Origin: Sphaeroforma arctica JP610
Lineage: Eukaryota; Opisthokonta; Ichthyosporea; Ichthyophonida
NCBI RefSeq assembly: GCF_001186125.1
Contig: NW_014039528.1
Coordinates: forward strand, 1-25,427
Length of the DNA stretch: 25,427 bases
Direction of reading: 5' to 3'
The notes under the pieces are model-generated. The model saw nothing but the letters and a program-made list of their open reading frames with translations, did no database searches and had not been told where the DNA came from. The translations under genes and the position numbers were made by a program. Positions 1 through 9,700 of this stretch are shown piece by piece (the first letter of the stretch is position 1; each line of letters begins with the position of its first letter).

Positions 1-66
<66 letters not shown>

Positions 67-250
67 TTACATATATATATATATATTTATATATATGTAT
101 ATGTTTATGTAAACATATAAATATACATACACATATAAATATATGTATGTATATATTATATATAAATATCTATACATGCATAAATATGCATATATATATA
201 TATTTATATATACATATACATATACATATATATATATATACGTGTATTTT
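1..250. repeat. CA and TA microsatellites upstream of the first visible SDR exon
   Basis: A (CA)n run of about 50 bp passes into about 190 bp of TA-rich sequence with ATAC/ATGT variants. It ends about 14 bases before the acceptor at 261-263, so it lies in the intron preceding the first visible dehydrogenase exon. Open frames here are low-complexity Tyr/Ile repeats and are not genes. Confidence 0.9.
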
Positions 251-263
251 CCACATGTTACAG

Positions 264-3200
264 ACGGGTACGCTTGGATGAGGAAGTGGTGCTCATAACT
301 GGAGGTGCAGGTGGTCTTGGCAAGTCCATTGCACAGCACTTCGGTGCATTGGGTGCTACGGTTGTGTTGTGGGATCACAACCTGAGCTTATTAGCCGAAA
401 CTAGAGACCAGCTTAAAAATGATGGCATTAAAGTAGAAGCAGTTTTCTTGGATCTGAGAGACAAAGACTCTATCAAGGACTGTGCAGAACATCTACAGAA
501 GCGTAGAGATGTGACAGTGCTAGTCAACAATGCGGGAGTGGCGTCAGTGAAGCCCTTGTTGGAGTTGACAGATGAACAGATCTCCAGGTACGAAGCATTT
601 GTCTAACGAAGGAGCTCTGTGTGCGTGTACGTGTGCGTGTGATATTTGCAGTGAGTGTGAGTTATGGAAAGGCATGTGGTGCTTGGGCATGTATGGCATT
701 CTGAGCTATTCGTGGTTTAGACAATGCCATAGTGAAACAGTGCCAGACGCATTCCGAAGCCGAAAGGAGAACAAGGCAGTGATTCCAGTCACACATTCTT
801 AGGACTGCGCATATTTGGTACATATTTTAACTTTAAACTTAATTTTAACTATAGAACTTAACGGATAATACAGCGTGCGCACATGCATCAGTAGCCTGAT
901 TTGTCGTCGTATCCTCTGCGTGTTTGTGGGGGAACTAGGCAGTGGAGCAAGCGTGTCCTTTAAAAATCTAAAAAGGCGAAAACAACATTTTCTTCTTCTC
1001 CAATTTGTAGTACCTTTGACGTGAATGTACTGTCGCATTTCCACACGGTGAGAGCCTTCCTTCCCGCAATGATGCGGCGGCAAAAGGGACACATCATAAC
1101 CATCGCCTCAGTGCTTAGCCATATTGGCGCACGGAACTTGACCGGTAGGGTTGTACATTATTTGAAGTCGAATAGAATGTATACAAGCGAGAAGCTACCA
1201 CACGTACAAACTTACATATATAAATGTATGAACCCCCCCATACACACAGACACGCACAAACATATGCTCACTCTCAGATCGGAATACGAGCCCTATTTCA
1301 CTTGTGTTCTGTTAATTCATATGCGATATGTTTAGTCGTATCACTCACAGATATGTTATCTACGGCACAGATTATTCCTATTTCACTTGTGTTCTGTTAA
1401 TTAATATGCGATATGTTTAGTCGTATCACTCACAGATATGTTATCTATGGCACAGATTATTCCTATTTCACTTGTGTTCTGTTAATTAATATGCGATATG
1501 TTTAGTCGTGTTACTCACAGATATGTTATCTATGGCACAGATTATTCCTATTTCACTTGTGTTCTTTAATTCATGTGCGACATGTTCAGTCGCGTTACTT
1601 ACAAATATGTTATCTACGGCACAGGTTATTCCCATTTCACTTGTGTTCTTTTAATTCATGTGCGATATGTTCAGTCGCGTTACTCACAGATATGTTATCT
1701 ATGGCACAGATTATTCCTATTTCACTTGTGTTCTTTTAATTCATGTGCAATATGTTCAGTCGCGTTACTCATAGATATGTTATATATGGCACAGATTATT
1801 GTTCCTCCAAAGCAGCGGTGTCCGGATTCCATGAGGCTCTGGCAGTCGAACTGTCTGTCACTGCACGTATGTACTGAGTGCGCACGCACACCTCATTTGA
1901 CACACTTATGGGTGTATTTTAAGCTCGTGTTTGTATCTCCATCAATTCATACACACGTCCTCATGCCCGCCTTGTCAACTCGATCTCGTTGGTTATTTAT
2001 GTCAGTGTTCATTTTCTGAGTGTTTATGTGTATTACACATGCTTCTGCTGTGGTTACATACCTATCCCTCATATTGCGTTTGGTATTACACATGCTTCTG
2101 CTGCGGTTACATACCTATCCCTCATATTGCGTTTGGTATTACACATGCTTCTGTGGTTGTACATCAGTGTATCCCCTTCGGTGTCCGTCTTCGAGTAAGT
2201 CCCTCTCTCTGCATCCGCTGTACCGAACTATTCTAACGCTTTCCTATAGTCCACCACGTTCGATTGTTTGTGCTCGTGCTTGATCGTGTACTCACCCTTA
2301 CTGTACCGATAGGCCTATATATCAAATATATCGATAACAAGCATTTAGCCTATATATCAAATATATCAATAACAAGCATTTGCATCATTGTCCAATCTCT
2401 GCGCAAGCCTTGACCATGGGCCTTGGCAACGGCGTTGTTGTCTTTGGGAGTCTAGGTGTAGATCTATCGTGTGTGCGGGATGTTTTTGTCTGTGGTGTGT
2501 TGTGCTGCACACAAATACTTACCAGCCACTACACCCCTCAACGCACAGCTGCTATCAACACTACCAATACTTACAAACCACTACACCCCTCAACACACAG
2601 CTGCTATCAGCACCACTATTGTGAAGGCTGCCACACTGACCACAGCAATGTTTGAGGGCACAAAAACTCCACCCGGCATAAGGTACACTCAAAAACAGTG
2701 TACTACACTCAAAAACACCTCAGCACTTGTGTTATTATGTGCACTACACTCAAAGACACCTCAGCACTTGTGTTATTATGTGCACTGCACTCAAAGATAC
2801 CCCAGCACTTGTGTTGTTGTGTGCACTACACTCAAAGACACCTCAGCACTTGTGTTGTTGTGTGCACTACGTTTCTGTGGAGTGTGGTGGTGGTTCATTC
2901 TTTCTGGTTGAGACAAGTCTTGTGAGCAGGACCTCGGACGTTTGTGCTGTGTACGATGTCGCGAAACTGATGCGGCTGGGAGTGCGGAAGTGCTTTAGCA
3001 TGTTGCTATGAGTATATGACACATTCGACAGATGTCAAACAGATGTTATTGTGCGAGCACTCGAGTGTACCCCTGACACCGACACACCGCAAACGGATAT
3101 GCCAACCACAATTGGCTGACGTTATAGTCTGTTTTGTTCATGTTCTCTTATTTTTTTTTGTCTGTTTGTTTTGTTCATGCTCTCTTTTTTTTTTTCGGCG

Positions 3201-3939
3201 CCCGCAGCGCGATTGATCCGGAGGATGTGGCTCGTGCCATAGTGGATACAGTTTTAGCAGGTAAGATACAGTTTTAGTAGGCATAATACAGTTTTAGTAG
3301 GTATGATACAGTTTTAGTAGTTTAGTAGGTAAGATGCAGTTTTAGTAGATACGATAGAGTTTTAGTAGTTTAGTAGGTAAGATACAGTGTAAGCAAATGC
3401 GTTCATTTGTCTGTGCTTCCATGCTCGCTTGAACCAGCTCTAGCGGACCTCAAAGGAGCCTCATCTCGAGTCAGGTACACGCAATGTTATGTCTCATCGC
3501 AATACTCAAAAGGAAAAGGTGATCCATCTCACACGCACAGACGTCCCTTATGCCCCCTACACACCCTCTGTACGCCCTCTATACACCCTCTACACACCCT
3601 CTACACACCCTCTATACACCCTCTACACCCCCTCTATACACCCCCTCTAAACCCTCTACATACCCTCTCTACACCCTCTCTACACCCTCTCTACACCCTC
3701 TATCGACCCACTATACACCCTCTCTACACCCCTTCTACACCTTCTATACACTCTATATACACCCTCTATACACCCTCTCTACCCCAACAGTCTCAGCTGG
3801 GTGCTCCACCACGCTTATTCTGCCCGCGTTGTTCTACACATGGCCTGTGTACGCCGCACTGCCAACGGGTGTGAAGGTGTGGCTCATGCACATCACAGGT
3901 GCAGTGCAGTCACTCAGCGATGTCACGGGAACGCAATAG
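264..3939 (+). CDS. short-chain dehydrogenase/reductase, SDR16C (RDH10/HSD17B11)-like, 5' partial
   Basis: Six exons join in phase: 264-587, 1011-1144, 1795-1866, 2601-2682, 3208-3260 and 3791-3939 (TAG at 3937-3939), giving 270 residues. Numbered from the codon at 265, the Rossmann motif TGGAGGLG is at 12-19. VLWD follows beta-2, whose Asp suggests NAD(H) preference. NNAG is at 88-91, and the catalytic set is Asn113, Ser141, Tyr154 and Lys158 (YCSSK). The late element TAMFEG and an IDPEDVARAIV helix are typical of the SDR16C group, which oxidises or reduces retinoids, steroids or other lipids, usually at the ER or on lipid droplets. The membrane anchor expected at the N-terminus would lie in exons outside the window. 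The acceptor at 261-263 shows that 264 is not the true start, and there is no in-frame ATG at the exon beginning. Substrate is unknown; family is confident, subfamily moderate. Several introns carry tandem repeats touching their splice sites. Confidence 0.88.
588..1010 (+). other. SDR intron 1 (no notable structure)
   Basis: This intron runs from donor gtacga to acceptor ttgtag with a pyrimidine tract before it. It contains a short GTGTGCGTGTACGTGTGCGTG purine-pyrimidine alternation near its start and otherwise no recognisable element. Confidence 0.7.
1280..1800 (+). repeat. 85-bp minisatellite, about six copies, ending on the acceptor of SDR exon 3
   Basis: The unit begins ATTATTCCTATTTCACTTG and ends GGCACAG, 85 bp in all. 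The pseudo-junction GGCACAG/ATTATT recurs every ~85 bp through intron 2, with one GTTATT variant. The last GGCACAG (1788-1794) is the real acceptor, and the following ATTATT (1795-1800) is the first six coding bases of exon 3. The array therefore crosses the intron-exon border. Confidence 0.9.
2031..2160 (+). repeat. 53-bp tandem repeat in SDR intron 3, about 2.4 copies
   Basis: Units begin TATTACACATGCTTCTG at 2031, 2084 and 2137, an exact 53-bp period. The third copy decays after about 20 bp. It lies well inside the intron, not on a splice site. Confidence 0.9.
2313..2382 (+). repeat. 35-bp tandem duplication in SDR intron 3
   Basis: Two AT-rich copies begin GCCTATATATCAAATATATC at 2313 and 2348 and differ at very few positions. 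Confidence 0.88.
2517..2620 (+). repeat. 52-bp tandem duplication spanning the acceptor of SDR exon 4
   Basis: The block CCACTACACCCCTCAACRCA followed by CAG/CTGCTATCA occurs with the exon-like edge at 2549 and again at the real exon start, 2601 (period 52). The upstream copy carries a decoy acceptor and about 20 bases resembling the first coding bases of exon 4 (about 16 of 21 match). The real site is chosen because only it keeps phase from the donor at 1867 into the conserved TAMFEG segment. Confidence 0.85.
2683..2868 (+). repeat. 41-bp tandem repeat beginning at the donor of SDR exon 4
   Basis: Four units containing CAGCACTTGTGTTRTTRTG repeat at 2721, 2762, 2803 and 2844 (period 41). The donor-proximal bases gtacactcaaaaaca resemble the start of each unit (TACACTCAAARACA), so a degenerate partial copy begins exactly at the 5' splice site. 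Confidence 0.85.
3245..3390 (+). repeat. 20/28-bp tandem repeat derived from the exon 5 donor junction of SDR
   Basis: The last coding bases of exon 5 plus its donor (ATACAGTTTTAGCAG/gtaag) are followed directly by five or more copies of ATACAGTTTTAGTAG plus GTAAG, GTATG or a variant. Spacing is 20 bp or, with an extra TTTAGTAG, 28 bp. GT dinucleotides in donor-like contexts recur at 3301, 3329 and 3377 after the real one at 3261. Confidence 0.92.
3545..3788 (+). repeat. pyrimidine-rich ACCCTCTAC repeat running into the last SDR acceptor
   Basis: About 240 bp of degenerate CTCTACACACCCTCTATACACC units end in accccaacag, the acceptor of the final exon at 3791. The array acts as a very long polypyrimidine tract. 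Its open frames (Pro/Leu/His/Thr repeats) are low complexity. Confidence 0.88.
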
Positions 3940-4137
3940 CGCACACAAAGCACTCAAGCAATGTGGTCGTCATGTGAGATGTGTGGCATGTTGACTTACT
4001 GCCAACGGGTGTGAAGGTGTGGCTCATGCACATGACAGGCGCAGTGTAGTCACTCAGCGATGTCACGGGAAAGCAATAGCGCACACCAAGCACTCAAGCA
4101 ATGTGGTCGTCATGTGAGACGTGTGGCATGTTGACTT
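3861..4137 (+). repeat. 140-bp tandem duplication of the SDR gene end
   Basis: Bases 3861-4000 (the last ~26 codons, the stop and ~60 bp of 3' flank) are repeated at 4001-4137 with the same GCCAACGGGTGTGAAGGTG start. Period is exactly 140 bp with few mismatches. The second copy is downstream of the stop and is not needed by the gene. Its equivalent frame is interrupted early by a TAG, so it is a non-coding copy of the CDS end. Confidence 0.92.
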
Positions 4138-4467
4138 TATCATAGCATGAGATTGTGCATGCTAACGAGTGGCATGTTGTCGTTAGCATTGGTTTGTGCG
4201 TACCAGGTGTGTTTGTTGATTGCATGCGATGTTCTGGATCAGTTTCCACCCAAACCAATGAGCTTGTTTGGATAAGCGCATCACCAATAGCTGCGGTGAC
4301 CAAGAGTGTGTGCAAAGACCAGTCCGTTGGGATGATACAGACCTGACCTCTCAGCAGAAGCAAGTGAACCAAAAGCGCAAGTGAAGGCTGCCCGAGGAGA
4401 GGAGATGTATGGCCAAGTGTGTAGAGGAGAAGGACTCAGATTATGTGGGGGGAGAGACAGCTGGGCG

Positions 4468-4490
4468 TATAGGGTTTTAGGGTTTAGGGT
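4468..4490 (+). repeat. interstitial telomere-like motif
   Basis: The sequence reads AGGGTTTTAGGGTTTAGGG, about two to three units of the TTTAGGG telomere type with one TTTTAGGG variant. Confidence 0.75.
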
Positions 4491-4632
4491 CAAGAGAGAA
4501 GCCAACAAGCAGTGTAGTGCTTACACCAGGGAGAAACTGCGAGTGTGCTATGCGTAAGCATACGGAACAAAATTAGTGTACGTCTGTCTACCTGAGCTGC
4601 ATGGCACGATAACTGTGTAACCACACTGCAAC

Positions 4633-4686
4633 GTATGGACAAGCACGCCGCACAGAAAATGTATGGACAAGCACGCCGCACAGAAG
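4633..4686 (+). repeat. 28-bp tandem duplication
   Basis: GTATGGACAAGCACGCCGCA begins at 4633 and again at 4661, near perfect. It is intergenic. Confidence 0.85.
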
Positions 4687-4864
4687 GAGACGAGAAGGGG
4701 CAGAGAGCGAAGCTAACACAACGCACAACGCAGCCATCACAGTCAACTGCGAGTGCAACGGAAAGAAGGGGCAGAGAACGAGGACTTTGTTTCACAAATG
4801 TCTATCAGAAAAAGAGTCTGAAAACATGTGTGAGGGCAAGTCACGGCGCATGGGGACGAGCGAG

Positions 4865-5072
4865 CCATGTGGGTAGGCATGTTGGTAGTCAAGTGGGTAG
4901 TCATATGGGTAGTCATGTGGGTAGTCATGTGGGTAACCATGTGGGTAGTCATGTGGGTAACTATGTGGGTAGTCATGTGGGTAATCATATGGGTAGCCAT
5001 GTGGGTAGTCATATGGCTAGTCAAATGGGTAGTGATGTGGGTAGCCATGTGGGTAGTGATGTGGGTAGCCAA
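4865..5072. repeat. 12-bp satellite, about 17 copies
   Basis: The unit is GTGGGTAGTCAT with variants such as GTGGGTAACCAT and GTGGGTAGTGAT. Twelve is a multiple of three and the unit has no stop in several frames, so this stretch is open on both strands as repetitive HVGS-, MWVV- and THMT-type peptides. These are by-products of the repeat, not evidence of a gene. Confidence 0.93.
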
Positions 5073-5160
5073 GAAGGCAGAGAACACAAAATTCAATGCG
5101 TTCATCAAATTGAACTGTGAGTTATCGTGTCGAGTGGGGTAGTGTGATGCCGTCAAGAAG

Positions 5161-5256
5161 GCAACGGAGACACCTGGATGTTTGAGTAAACGTATCGAGT
5201 CAAAGTAGGGAACGGAGAAGGTTGGAAGCTTGAGTAAACGTATCGCGTCCAAATAT
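5161..5256 (+). repeat. 48-bp tandem duplication
   Basis: AACGGAGA recurs at 5163 and 5211, and TTGAGTAAACGTATCG at 5182 and 5230, both with period 48; intervening bases are moderately diverged. Confidence 0.8.
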
Positions 5257-5603
5257 TCTGATGACGTATGTGAATCACGAGCTGAGCGTTGGGCCTTGAG
5301 AGCGGAAAACGAAATGTGCAGAGTTCATAAGGACACAACACTTGCGAGTATACACTTGTGAGTACAACACTTGCGAGTGCGACGAGTGCACTGGCGCTGA
5401 GAGACGCGTGTGTGTAACTGAGTGTATCAATGTCAACGACTCCGATGACGTATGGGTGGGCACAGGAGGCTGCATGTAGCGAGTGTGTTGAGGGTACTGT
5501 GATACGGTTAACATGGCCAGCAACTGCGGAGATTGTCTTGCTCTGGAGAGGGGGATGGATAGGCAGAAGCGTACCACGCAATGTATCACGAATGAGCTTA
5601 CAC

Positions 5604-5762
5604 ACAACGCACGTGCATGTCAGCCAACGAAGTAGGGTCAGGAGATGGGCAGCAAACGGCACATGAGGCAGAACGACCTCACAGACAACGCACGTGCATG
5701 TCAGCCAACGAAGTAGGGTCAGGAGATGTGCAGCAAAACGGCACATGAAACAGAACGAGAAC
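5604..5762 (+). repeat. 81-bp tandem duplication
   Basis: ACAACGCACGTGCATGTCAG begins at 5604 and 5685. The copies are highly similar, but one carries a single extra A in a CAGCAAAACGG segment, so any frame across them is not maintained. This argues against coding function. Confidence 0.88.
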
Positions 5763-6433
5763 TCAACCGGAGACACACAACAGCGCCAAATGGACAAAGG
5801 CTGCAAACCACAAGGCCAAGAAGCACATGGGGTTAACGGAAAGGGGTGGGGAATAGCGTGTTGAATTAAGAAGTTATTAGAATTGTTAGCGTACACGCCG
5901 CCTGGTTGGGTGGGTGGGTGGGTGTCGGTACTGAATAGTGAAGTCCACCGAAAGGGGTTGTCAACGCTCGAGCTGGGGTTGAGCTGTCGGCCATCGTACT
6001 CCCAATTCAGTTGCACAGTGAAGGTAAAATAAAATATTTAAATGTACTTGTACTACATACTTATTAGATTTGTCGAACCTTTGTCATGGCCTTTAATGAA
6101 ACATGGAAGATATACTAAACGAACTCAAGACATGAGGACTATTTGGTAGACTTTACTCAGATGCAACTAGAGTCTATTAGTACTGTGATTAAATACATGT
6201 TTTGATTTCAAATAGGAAGATTTCGACGTGCTTCAAATTTTCTTAACATTCACTCTCATTGTGTTTGGTATCGTTACTGACACCGATTCGGCGCTTAACG
6301 TAATTGATTAATTATCATTTGTACTGTAAGTGATGTATCATCATACTGAAGATCTCAAATCGGCAAGAGCTTGGTCTGAAAACTGAAGCCCAAGTGAAAG
6401 GGAGTGGTCTGACAGGGTCAATCACTGAATGGC

Positions 6434-6454
6434 CTAGGGTTTAGGGTTTAGGGG
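6434..6454 (+). repeat. interstitial telomere-like motif
   Basis: CTAGGGTTTAGGGTTTAGGG gives nearly three TTTAGGG units; it is intergenic, about 300 bp beyond the sirtuin stop codon. Confidence 0.75.
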
Positions 6455-6688
6455 GTTATTCTCCTATAACTATCTCATTTGATTCATGTATGTATACCGA
6501 TTGGATCTCCGTCTTGTGCAGGCCCATGATGTTGAATAGTAATAAGTGGGCAATGCCAACCTTTTAACCGTGGATATATATAATAACTCCCAGGTTCATG
6601 TTTGGTCTGTACACAACACCCTCGCTCACCTCAAGTACACTTAACACACCAAAACAAACAAATACTAAACACGGGAGTCAATCCGGTT

Positions 6689-6694
6689 TTTAAT
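6689..6694 (-). other. possible polyadenylation signal of the sirtuin gene
   Basis: On the minus strand ATTAAA lies about 64 nt after the TGA stop at 6760-6758. It is a common variant hexamer in an AT-rich context. The only support is position. Confidence 0.35.
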
Positions 6695-6757
6695 AATAAT
6701 TTAAAATTTAAGTGTAATCTACAGTCTCACAGGACTATACGGTGCCAGTGTAGTGCA

Positions 6758-9700
6758 TCACCTGGGGATATTGATTGTTTCTTCAGAGATCTTCAGTCCC
6801 TTAACCTTATTTCTGAGGTCGTCCAGTTTAGACTCCACCCCCCCCTCTTCCTCGTTACCACTTCCATGTTCCACCGACGTGACACTTGACACAGACGTAG
6901 TAGACGACTGCTTTTGCAGTATGGTCGTAGTGCTCTGTTCAATGGTTGTGCCTGTGCCTGTAGTGTTGACACGCAGAACGGACTCGCTCTCGACCTGTAG
7001 TTGGGCGTCTGCGTCACTGTCCTTGTCTGGTGCATTGTCCCGGTGTGCAGTTTCCGGCGGTAGAAAATTGTTCGAGGATTCCGAACGCTGCCAAAATAAA
7101 AAGGACATGCGGACCAAAATAAAAAAGGATCAATAAATGGCCTTGCCCCTGTATTTTGGAATCCATCCCAGCACAGACGCAAAAACTGCTCATGTCTAAA
7201 CCCACAGAAAAACCTCAACAACACACACATGGCGAATTTACGATGGATCGCGCTAGTACACTCTACTGTAGTAGCAACAACGCCCACGAAACAGATCATG
7301 GTTGACTTGGCCAACCTTTGGTGATATGGGACTTCCTAACTTGTCGCTCATCGAGACAAGCATAGGCAGTCTAGCTACCCGTGCGCACCAAGCGCTATCT
7401 CGAGCTATAGTGTTTCTTACCTCCAGATATTCATCTTCATCTTCTTTATTTAGAGTGGCCATGTGCAGCTCTATGAGTTCATTCAGCTCGTCCTACGGAT
7501 TGCGTATAGTAATCGGGAGAAGGATATGTTAACTTGTGTTCTAATTGAGAGAAGTATATGTTAATTTGAGTACAGTAATTGGGAGAAGTATATGTTAATT
7601 CGAATATAGTAATTGGGAGAAGTATATTCTAATTTGAGTATAGCAATTGGGAGAAGTATATGTTAATTGGAGTATAGTAATTGGGAGAAGAATGTGTTAA
7701 TTAAAGCATAGTAATTGGGAGAAGTGCAATGTATACGTTAATTTGAGTATAGTAATTGGGAGAAGTATATGTTAATTTGAGTACAGTAATTGGGAGAAGT
7801 ATATGCTACTTTGAGTATAGTAATTGGGAGAAGTACATGTTAATCTGAGTATAGTAATTGGGAGAAGTATATGACAATTTGAGTATAGTAATTGGGAGAA
7901 GTATATGTTAATTGAAGTATAGTAATTGGGAGAAGTGCAATGTATACGCTAATTGGAGACGTGTGAGTCCTATCTGACAGTAGCTACTATCTGTGGCGAG
8001 CACAATGCGAGAGATGCACGCTACAACGAGGGAGGGCCGCACAGCCCAACCCATTCACATGTGACTATAGTCAGTGCAGCAACGCTTGGTTATGTGAGAA
8101 AATGTCACATTCTTCCCACGCCACTTGTAGGACATACACCAGAACCACTCCCACTCAGCAAAGACGATTACGGGGTTTTAGGGTTTAGGTTTCCACATAC
8201 TTCCCAACCCAGCATGGCGGTCAACTGGCGACAGCCTTCATCGCACGTGCCCAGGTACCGAACATCTCGGTTTAGTTTGCTCGACCAGTCAAAGAAGGGG
8301 ACTTTGGGCACCTCCAGGTTGAGCATCAGCCGTACACACGTCTTGTCCACAAATGTGCACAGGTGGCTGAAAGGCGCTACCTACATTCGGAGATAGTCCA
8401 GATGTTAAAAGGAATGTACGTGAGATGTGTGGGCATGATGGCGAAAGATGCACAATAAGGTATACCACTTGGATACGAATGTGAACAGCGTAGCGTAGGA
8501 GAGTACGTTCAAGTGTTGGTAACTACCCAAAACGATGCATGTCGCAGAATCAATTGCCAGATTGTCGTTCAGACTACTATGTGATCACAAGTAATATACA
8601 CAAGGGGCCATAACACATTGCTCACGATGTGTCCATAGCAGTTAGTATGCGCTTCAAGCATTACAGTCCAACTATCGGCTTTCAGACTTCAGTACAAAAG
8701 TAAAACAGCGTATAAGCGACTGCATCGCTCTATCTGCAGTGGATGTGATACACCATCTGGCTGACTGCTGTTCACTCGAATCCATATACCACTGTATCTG
8801 TAGTGACACTTAATGTTTCTGAGGCAAGTGGCTCTACTAAATAATTAAACCTATGGCAATGAAGTGAGAGACACGCGGGATCAGAGAAATCTTGTAGCAT
8901 ATTACAGGACACCGGGCACAGGGATTATACAATAGAGATGAACAGAGATGAACACTGTCTCACGCGCATGGTTGTACGCGTTGCTTTGGGTTTATCCAAC
9001 ATGCATAGCAACCAAACACTAATGCGACATCAGAGCAACGCACATCCTGTCATACACCCGCCACTCGCACTACAATTCTTTTTAGGGTTTAGGGTTTGGA
9101 CTGGCACTCGTACTGTATGGTACAGCCGAGAAACTCAGGGGTGCACACATCATTCCAACGCTACATATGACAACAACTCTACACGCACCTTGAGCGACGT
9201 TCCCATAATCAGTAGCAAGTCGCATTCGTCGAAGTCTTCATTGGCGCGCTCGTCGAAACGCGCAGGTAAGTTCTCTCCGAAGAACACAATATCAGGCTTA
9301 ACAACACCCTCACACTTGGACTCCGCACAGCAGGGCAGTTGATCATTATTAACAAACCCTGTGAACACGCAGAGAGGGGTTGAGACAAACAGGAAAACAA
9401 AGCAATGTGGTTGTAAGGCAGGGGATTGTTAGGCGATGATGGCTTAGTGCAGGCTGCTTGCGGGACGCTCGAAGTCCGTTCCGCACCCAACAACCACAAA
9501 GATATTACCACTTGCCAGTACTATTTAGGAATGTGGGGCAATCCAACACAGACCCCAGCAGCGCGTGAATTCATACTTTATAGACGACAAATTATGCCAC
9601 AAAGAAAAAAAACACAAAAATAATATATATATATATAGACTGCAGCATAGCCTCCGTATGATCACAACCAGGCCAATCACAGCCTAACGGACAAACTATG

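Larger units (their letters stand above)
4138..6757. other. intergenic region between convergent SDR and sirtuin genes
   Basis: About 2.6 kb lie between the two gene 3' ends. The sequence holds two telomere-like motifs, several 28-81-bp tandem duplications and a 12-bp satellite, followed by an AT-rich stretch (6000-6700) in which nothing else was seen. A 287-codon open frame on the minus strand (5153-6016) and a 161-codon frame on the plus strand (4635-5120) are not convincing genes: both run through tandem duplications and match no family I know. Confidence 0.6.

Noticed and set aside
1557-2283. Several overlapping plus-strand frames in SDR introns 2 and 3
   Set aside because: They are repeated peptides produced by the 85-bp and 53-bp arrays; the conserved Tyr-Lys segment of the dehydrogenase occupies only 1795-1866.
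3407-3939. Long Pro/Leu/His/Thr-rich frames in SDR intron 5
   Set aside because: They are low-complexity readings of the ACCCTCTAC array; only the last part, from 3791 in one frame, is the true SDR C-terminal exon.
4635-5120. 161-codon plus-strand frame with HVGS repeats (and its 169-codon antisense partner)
   Set aside because: Its length comes from the stop-free 12-bp satellite, open on both strands; the non-repeat part resembles nothing.
5153-6016. 287-codon open frame on the minus strand, Cys-rich with an internal repeat
   Set aside because: It runs across the 81-bp and 48-bp duplications; a single-base difference between the 81-bp copies breaks frame equivalence, no family is recognisable, and no splice or start context supports it.
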